Source: Druceiella hillmani
Lineage: Eukaryota > Arthropoda > Insecta > Lepidoptera > Hepialidae
Length of the DNA: 64,000 nt
Direction of reading: 5' to 3'
NCBI GenBank assembly: GCA_039881145.1
Contig: JAYKKI010000004.1
Location: 43,433,001 to 43,497,000, forward strand
Positions 57,641 through 64,000 of this stretch are shown piece after piece. The position numbers and the translations under genes were made by a program. Each line of letters opens with the position of its first letter. The stretch's first letter is position 1. Under the pieces are notes generated by a model. The model saw only the letters and a program-made list of their open reading frames with translations, was not told where the DNA came from and made no database searches.

Positions 57641-58010
57641 TCCGATTCCTGCGATGAAGGTAGTACGGATCATTTAGAGAAAGTTCTATAACCCTACCTG
57701 GGTTTAAGACAATAAATTTGTATGAATAAGAGGAAAATAAAGAGTGATCAGTGATCCTGATATTTTATTTTGGAAATCAACAAAGAGGTTCCTCTCAGGC
57801 ACGATGTGATCCTGCGGACGACTATTGATCATCATATCGTGCCGTCTATCGACGGCGGTTGACTACGAGTACTATGTAATCAAGATCCTGCACCATCACA
57901 GCCCCTTCAGGTCATCATCTGGTAGAGCCGCAGATGACTACGAGATCCACTTTCTGTATCGTCAGGGTCAGTAAATGAAATCGTTCATACAGATGGCGAA
58001 TTTTCGTTAG
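57641..58010. other. GC-richer, hairpin-rich patch of unknown origin
   Basis: Noticeably less AT-rich than its surroundings. GGCACGATGTGATC (about 57798-57811) pairs with GATCATCATATCGTGCC (about 57827-57843) with a small bulge. GCCGTC TATC GACGGC follows immediately at 57841-57856. The phrases GACTACGAG and AAGATCC/GAGATCC recur. No coding frame was recognised. It could be a retroelement LTR or other mobile fragment. Confidence 0.5.
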
Positions 58011-58330
58011 TCGCGAGAAGTGGTAAAAAGCAGATATTTGGTTTCAATTAATGAAGAACGATTATTTTGGTAAATATTTTTTTTCTTTTGTAATTCATTT
58101 AACTCGACAATAAATTAAGACAGATTTCAATATTATTTTAAAGGTTAAGAATCATTTTATCACCTAGTGGCGTTTCTGCTATTTACATGCATACGCCACA
58201 ACACCTGGTGTGGGAAAAATGTAATAATAGTTCAACATGTCAAAAATAACACATTTACCAATAGAAGCTATTTAAGATTTATTGAAGTTTTTTTATGTAT
58301 AAATTATGAAATGTATAAACTTATATTAAA

Positions 58331-58370
58331 ACTAGCAGTGCCCGCAATTTCTTTCGCGTGAAATTCATTG
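58331..58370 (+). repeat. CTAGC...GCCCGC motif like the insert start at 24783
   Basis: AACTAGCAGTGCCCGCAATT resembles CTAGCGTGACCCGTGCGAAG at 24783, both followed by a TTCG-type segment (TTTCGCG here, CTTCGCA there). Similar motifs are frequent at ends of insect retroposons, to my recollection. Downstream sequences differ between the two. Confidence 0.4.
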
Positions 58371-58647
58371 ATAATTACTGTTTAGAATAAATTTATATAT
58401 ACTTAATACGTAAAAATATTGGCAATGCATGAAAGATGAATGGATAAATAACGACACAACTTAGATTTATTTAAAAAATCAACACGTAGATTTCATTTTA
58501 TATCAGACTTACAAATATCGCTGGTAGGTGACGTTAGTTATAAATTTATTTCTATAATATAAGTCAAGACGCAGGTTAAAAAGAGTTTAATATATAAAAA
58601 TAACAGATAATCATTATTGTAAACTATATAATGGAAAGGTTGATTGA

Positions 58648-58707
58648 CTGGTGGGAGTTGTACTCACGTCTTCAGCCTATGGTGCCAACGCGTTAAACAT
58701 TACATCA
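58648..58707 (-). mobile_element. tRNA-like SINE head, copy 1 (minus)
   Basis: Read on the minus strand: a TGATGTAATG start, TTAACGCGTTGGCACCATAG (box A and D-arm region) and ACGTGAGTACAACTCCCACC, where box B would be GGTTCGANTCCC. This resembles a tRNA head with a weakened box B. The rest of the duplicated unit may be the SINE body. Confidence 0.6.
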
Positions 58708-59040
58708 CGGCTGATCCAACTGGACTGTCAACATTATTATTATTGTTATCGTCACTATTATTTTATCTTTTTATTTTTTAAATATTTTTTATTTACACAT
58801 AAAATATTGACAATATATGAGATGTTATGTTAAATACAGACACCACTTCGATTTATTTAAAAAATCAACACGTAGATTTCATTTTATATGAGAGTGAAAC
58901 TTACTAATATCGCTGGTAGGTGGCGTTAGTTACACATTTATTTTGATAATATAAGTCAAGACGTTAAAAAGAGTTTAATACTTAAAATTGCCTTAGCGTG
59001 ATAATCATTATTGTAAACCATATAATGGAAAGGTTGATTT

Positions 59041-59100
59041 ACTGGTGGGAGTTATACCCACGTCTTCAGCCTATGGTGCCAACGCGTTAATCATTACATC
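59041..59100 (-). mobile_element. tRNA-like SINE head, copy 2 (minus)
   Basis: Same head with small changes: TTAACGCGTTGGCACCATAG and GTGGGTATAACTCCCACC on the minus strand. Its T-arm region is slightly closer to a box B than that of copy 1. Confidence 0.6.
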
Positions 59101-59848
59101 ATTATTATTATTATTGTTGTCATCAGTATTATTTTATTTTTAATTGTTTAATTATTTTTGTTACATCGCTGAACATAAATTTTATTAAAACTATTAATAG
59201 ATGGCATTGTGAGTACTAACATCACCGTACTCAAAAAGTCAAGTGTTTTTTTTAATCTTTATCAAAACCTGTCTAGTAGATTTTGTGTGATTGTGAAACC
59301 AATTAATGCACAAGCAAAGAGACATATTAAAATTGTGAAAACAATTTATCGGCTTTTGCCGTTCTCCAGGCTAAATTAATCATTTTTTTTAACATATTTT
59401 CCATGTATAGAATTTACTTTGTCACAATTTAACTTTATGTACAGTTAAGTACCTCATTTTATGACAATAGTACGTTAATAAATAAATAAAAATAAATAGA
59501 TATTTGCATAAATATTTCATTTTCTATAATACTTGAATATTCAATCAACTATTTCACCTATTATTGTTAATCCTTTGGTTCAAATTCCGTTAAATTAATT
59601 CAATTTATATTTTTCATATTACCCACAAAGGTGAGATAAACAACAATAACGAGGTATAATATTGCACATGTATCAAAATAGTATTATCATCACACAAGTT
59701 ATTTCAATACTAAAATAGGTATCTCGTAAAAATGTTAAGAAAAAAAAACTCTCACAATGTTTATTTCCAATAGCTAACTACTTCTATGTACCGATAATAT
59801 TCTGTCAAAATTACCATTTATTTAATGCCCGGTAAACAATCCGATAGC

Positions 59849-59888
59849 ACAGTGGATCACATCAAGCACAGTGGATCACATAAAGCAA
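59849..59888. repeat. Tandem duplication of a 19 bp unit
   Basis: CACAGTGGATCACATCAAG is followed directly by CACAGTGGATCACATAAAG. Confidence 0.9.
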
Positions 59889-59904
59889 AGTAAGTAACCG
59901 GTGG

Positions 59905-60080
59905 CTTCTCATTTATTCTGTTGTGATGGAGAATATGATATAAGCACATTAAATTTACGTTTTTGAGTAAGGGCAATTCATCGGTATCCAGACGTGACTG
60001 CATCGTACAAACGACATAATGAGTTATAAAGCTGAGTGGCATGCATAAATGCTGAATAATGAGGATTCCAGTTCGATTGA
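59905..60080 (-). repeat. Diverged inverted copy of the 25.73-25.97 kb loop segment
   Basis: On the minus strand: AACTGGAATCCTC, CATTTATGCATGCCAC, CATTATGTCGTTTGT and TATCATATTCTCCATCACAA correspond in order to the plus strand of the foldback loop. A minus frame here (60042-59857) and the loop frames share HYVVC and HILHHNRIN-type residues. No family recognised. Confidence 0.7.
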
Positions 60081-63000
60081 ATTTTGAAAAAGATTTTTTT
60101 CTTTTATATAAAGATATTCCTTAATGCATAAAATGCTTTAATAAATTATTCAAAATACCAAGGGAAAAAATAATATATCGAATTACTAAATTAATTGTAT
60201 AAGCTAGTTATATTATTTAAAATTTACGAAACATACAAAAACAATCACATACTAACTTTCACTTTTTTGTATGTTGACTTTCACGTTCGTAACAAATGAA
60301 ATTTAGACTAACACGTTCGTAACAAATAGGAAGGCCCATAGTCTGTGTACAAAAAAGTTTTTTGCGTTGTATGTCATACCTATACCATTTTTCTCTAAAT
60401 CAGTTTTCATTATTTTCACAAAGACTGATTTCCAAAATTATTTTTAAATGTTCGATACTGCAATTATAATATTTAAACAAGTTTTTAAATTTGTCAATTG
60501 TAAACTTATTTAAGATACCTTATCGTGTTTTTAAGGAAAAAAAATGTTCTCTAATTTGAATATTTTTTTACGGTTTTGTAATCGAATGAAAAAAACGTAA
60601 TCTTTTAATATAGTTAAGACTGTATAGTAGACTAGTTAAGACTGTGGTCTCCAGCCATTTGTTTTGTAAAATTTTACAGAAAAACTTAGTTTAACTATGC
60701 AAAGATATAGACTTTTTTATACGGGAAAACAATTCATACAGGAAATCCGAGAACTTTTTATTTAAAGTGCCCTGTATTTGGGGCTAAAATTATCTTTCAT
60801 GGGATCTACCACTGGGATATCATTGACACGATACTTTTAAAACGTAATCAAAAATATCTGGTATTATTCTCTGATATGGCTTCTCATTTAGGACATACGA
60901 GTTTTCAATGTAGTATTAAATAGTTGAAAGGGGACCTTCCAACTTTATAATTACGTATGTAAATATGCGCAAAACAAATTGAAATAAGAGTGTTTAGGAA
61001 GTACTCCAATTCTTCAATAATTTTTGTGTATTAATGAATTAAAAAAATTATAAACAACCAAACTGTTGCGTGAAGTACGCTCCATTAAAACTTTATAGTA
61101 GACAGTTATGAAAATAATTTCTAATGTTGTAAATAACTGCATAAATTTACGCGATTCATGTCTCCTTTTACTCACCGAGAGGCACAAATTGCCAGTTTTC
61201 TAAAAACATTCATTGTATACATCCATTGAATGAATACAATGAATTATTAGAGAAATATATTGATTCGATATATTAAGTTTGCTAGTTTTTAATCACAACT
61301 CAACGAAAGTGATATGTTTTATTTTCCGAGCGAAATAAAAATAACAGAAAATTATATCGTTCCCAAAGAAATTCCAACTCAACTTTTTGGTTAAATGGTG
61401 ATTACATCGCCTTAAAAGCATCCAATAAATATAAAATGAGAAAAATATAACTGCATATAAAAATTTGAATACCCGGCATCCTACTGCCTACGCCAATGGA
61501 TGAATATCGATTAAATATGGTATTCGGCAAGCTCTTACAAATATCCCTAGCTAATGGATTTCAAATCTATTGAATATAGCTTTGACCTAAAATGAAAGAT
61601 TTTTATGCTAATTGGTACTTTGAAAGATATAAAAATTATCTAATCAAAATAGATCGGAAAGGAAAATTAATCTTCAACATTAAATTTACTCCTTGAGGTT
61701 TATTTTTTATTTGTCCTGTATTTCCTGGTGTTATTCATTTTTTTTCCATTGAAATATTCATGAAAATATTAATGTTATAATAGTGTAAAAAGTCAGTTTA
61801 ATATTCTCTACAGCAAATATAAATTTGAATTCTTTCTCTATTGAAACATACGATAAATTCGTAATTCAAAATAATCATGTTCATTCATATTCAACCCTAG
61901 ACAATTCACTCATCCGTTATTACTTTCATGTCAACTGAAGTAAAATGTTTCCTCAGTTTTTTCCTTACTAAAAATGTACTAATTATTTTACTTCAGAATA
62001 AACACTTTCTTTGTTTCGTGTTATTCTTTCATATCACTTTGATTTACATTTAGTTTTAGAATCGCTTAACGAATTTTAGAAAAATTTATTAGTGTCTACG
62101 TTCGTCGTTAAAATAGTTTTATTTAGAAGAAAACTTGAGGAAAATGATGCAAAAAAATCAATAAACGTAGATATATGTGGAAATGAAATTCTATATGCTT
62201 TCTAAATACAAATAAAGTCGTAAATCCCTTTTTATAGCACGGGTTAAGTAGATGAATAGAATATTACGTTTACAAGTTTCACTAACCTAAATTGAATATA
62301 ATGTCTTTTAACGTTTTTGTCTAATGTCTGTTAACGTTTTAGACAATCTTTTTTCTTTCCGAGTTCGAAAACACTGAACGTGTTATTCTTATAAACAAAA
62401 TTGTGTAATTTAACACGTATATAATATTGTTACTTCAGTCTCATTCTTATCTTTAGAATATTTCTCAAACTTTTTATTTCTATAACCGAAATATTCAACC
62501 AGAGGTTTAGTTTTGAAAACTTCTAATATGAAATGAAATAAATGTATAAACCGTTTTCGAATATAAGCTTTAATCGCATCGAATTCTTAATATTTGTTCT
62601 TAATTTTTCTGCTTCTTCACGAAGTAGTTATTCCGGAAAATAACCTCTTGGCAATTTAAACGTTTTTTTAACGTGATAAAATTTACAGATATTAAATGAA
62701 AATTAACTGGTCAAACTAAATTAAATTATAAAAGGGTTTATTTGAACACTTATTTAACGTATTATTTACAAACGTTTCAGCAAATTTCACGAACCTTTGA
62801 CGTGGAACGAGCTTTTTTGACTCATTGTTTGAAGCGTTATTGTTAATGATGATAATTACATTTCTTTAGAAATATGACTTCCAATATACAAAGAAGGTTA
62901 TATTTTTTACATAGAGTTGTTTTCAATTATATGAATATTACATATACATATGATGATTGTGATTGTCGTAATAACAATATTTCTTACTGGTTACATTAAA

Positions 63001-64000
63001 GTGCTCAGAATACACGGGTCTGCTACAATTCGATATATTACTTTCCTTTCACTCTTTTTTTATTGTACACAAACTACAATATTTTATCATTTTGTCGGAT
63101 GATGTTTTGTAAATTGATATCAGGGTATTGCGGTTACTTATCACCACAAAGTTTTTTGCTCAATCTAGTACCGAAAAGTAAATAATTTTTGTCGTTTTTC
63201 TGCACTCAGATAATACAATAATAAAAATAATTAATTGCGCTTATACCTATCACATTGAAAAACAAAACAATAACCGAAGTGTTGTTCTTTTTTTACGCGG
63301 TATAACCTAATCTTTTATCATTTTTGTGGTGTTGTATATAAAATCCGATTACTATAGAAGAAAATTCATATTCTAGTTATGAACAGATCTCATAAATGTA
63401 ACAAATTTGTATTTATTTGCAGTCCATGATACTGCTGTCAAGTCATGTTTAAATGGAAATAAAGTTTTGTGAATTACTCATCCCAGCAAAGTCACGAACT
63501 CAAGAAGGAACTAGCCTATATTTTTTCTGATCATACCGAGAATATACCAAATAAGTATCGACCGAAGGTTTGTACTAAATAACATCATAACTAATAATTG
63601 CTAGGTAATTTATGCGGTAAGAAAAATAGAAGGAAGCAGTTGTTTATATGAGAAAAAAGGTAGAGGAAGCAAGTAATAGAAATATTAATGCGGCGTCTTT
63701 AGTTTGTAAAAATACGCGTAGTATAAATATTGGGAACGAGATTCAGAAGTCCACTATGCAGCAAAGATAAGCCTGTGTGGGATCTTCGAAGCAAAAGTAG
63801 TTAATGAATTTTGTTATTTCAACAATACCAAATGTAAATGAAACTTGTCCAGTTATAATATTATAAGCAGATATAATGTGTAATTTATGTTTTAGAGTTA
63901 TAACAAATTTAAAATTAGCTGAGAGCCGGATGCGGGCAAAGGTTAAACCATTCTATGTTTCTTGTTTATTAGTCGTATATATATGTAGTAGCCAGACTTA
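60081..64000. other. AT-rich DNA, no supported gene
   Basis: Contains small direct repeats only: CACGTTCGTAACAAAT at about 60282 and 60311, a 23 bp near-tandem repeat (TAATGTCTNTTAACGTTTT) at about 62300-62340, and an 11 bp inverted repeat ATTCATTGTAT/ATACAATGAAT at 61209-61244. No gene or RNA supported. Confidence 0.55.

Larger units (their letters stand above)
58411..59175. repeat. Tandem duplication, ~388 bp unit, two copies
   Basis: Unit 1 is about 58411-58798 and unit 2 about 58799-59175. Shared blocks in order: AAAATATTG.CAAT, ATTTATTTAAAAAATCAACA, ATCGCTGGTAGGTG.CGTTAG, ATAATATAAGTCAAGACG, AAAAAGAGTTTAATA, ATAATGGAAAGGTTGATT, GGTGGGAGTT, TTCAGCCTATGGTGCCAACG and a (ATT)n tract. The unit contains a minus-strand tRNA-like head. 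Confidence 0.9.

Overview
This window reads as a gene-poor, transposon-rich stretch of an insect (or close arthropod) nuclear genome. It is strongly AT-rich, has at least fourteen long (TA)n arrays, and carries tRNA-headed SINE-like retroposons. Its only recognisable coding sequences are decayed transposable-element proteins of kinds common in insects: piggyBac, a mariner, a BEL/Pao gag, a Mutator-like transposase, a mariner-related DDE transposase with an insect-type HTH head, and a hAT-type fragment. I found no host protein gene that I can support, no rRNA, no CRISPR array and no bacterial operon structure. The insect order cannot be fixed from what is visible.

Layout. 1-6.1 kb is featureless AT-rich DNA with two TA arrays. 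6.13-6.52 kb holds a broken mariner transposase (+). 9.05-15.96 kb is a transposon graveyard bounded by two copies of a ~450 bp dispersed repeat. Inside it lie an uncharacterised transposon-type protein (+), a nearly full-length dead piggyBac (-), a Mutator-like fragment (+) and a BEL/Pao gag fragment (+). 17.38-17.95 kb is a strand-asymmetric TTGGG-rich tract. 19.6 kb has a degenerate tRNA-Pro(TGG). 20.5 kb has a near-perfect 61 bp palindrome. 24.15-26.91 kb is a large nested inverted-repeat (foldback) structure; its left arm carries a later insertion and the right arm preserves the matching empty site. 30.14-30.73 kb has a tandem satellite with an exact 130 bp register. 32.9 and 39.4 kb hold two related tRNA-derived SINEs. 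38.5 kb has a 30 bp-arm hairpin. 43.08-43.83 kb has a hAT-like fragment and a 28-29 bp minisatellite. 49.68-49.96 kb is a long foldback hairpin. 50.8-51.77 kb is a broken DDE transposase (-). 55.18-55.26 kb is a pair of abutting palindromes. 57.64-58.0 kb is a GC-richer hairpin-rich patch. 58.41-59.18 kb is a tandem duplication carrying a tRNA-like SINE head. 59.9-60.1 kb is a diverged copy of the loop of the 24-27 kb foldback. 60.1-64 kb is otherwise empty.

The elements do not form a pathway; the window is an accumulation of independent insertions and rearrangements. The most unusual signals are structural: the foldback with its internal empty-site control, and a recurring class of very clean short palindromes (15.9, 20.5, 38.5 and 55.2 kb). 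For one of these (15.9 kb) a related copy in the same window lacks one arm, suggesting a local inverted-duplication process. Protein calls were made by eye from motifs; no search was run.
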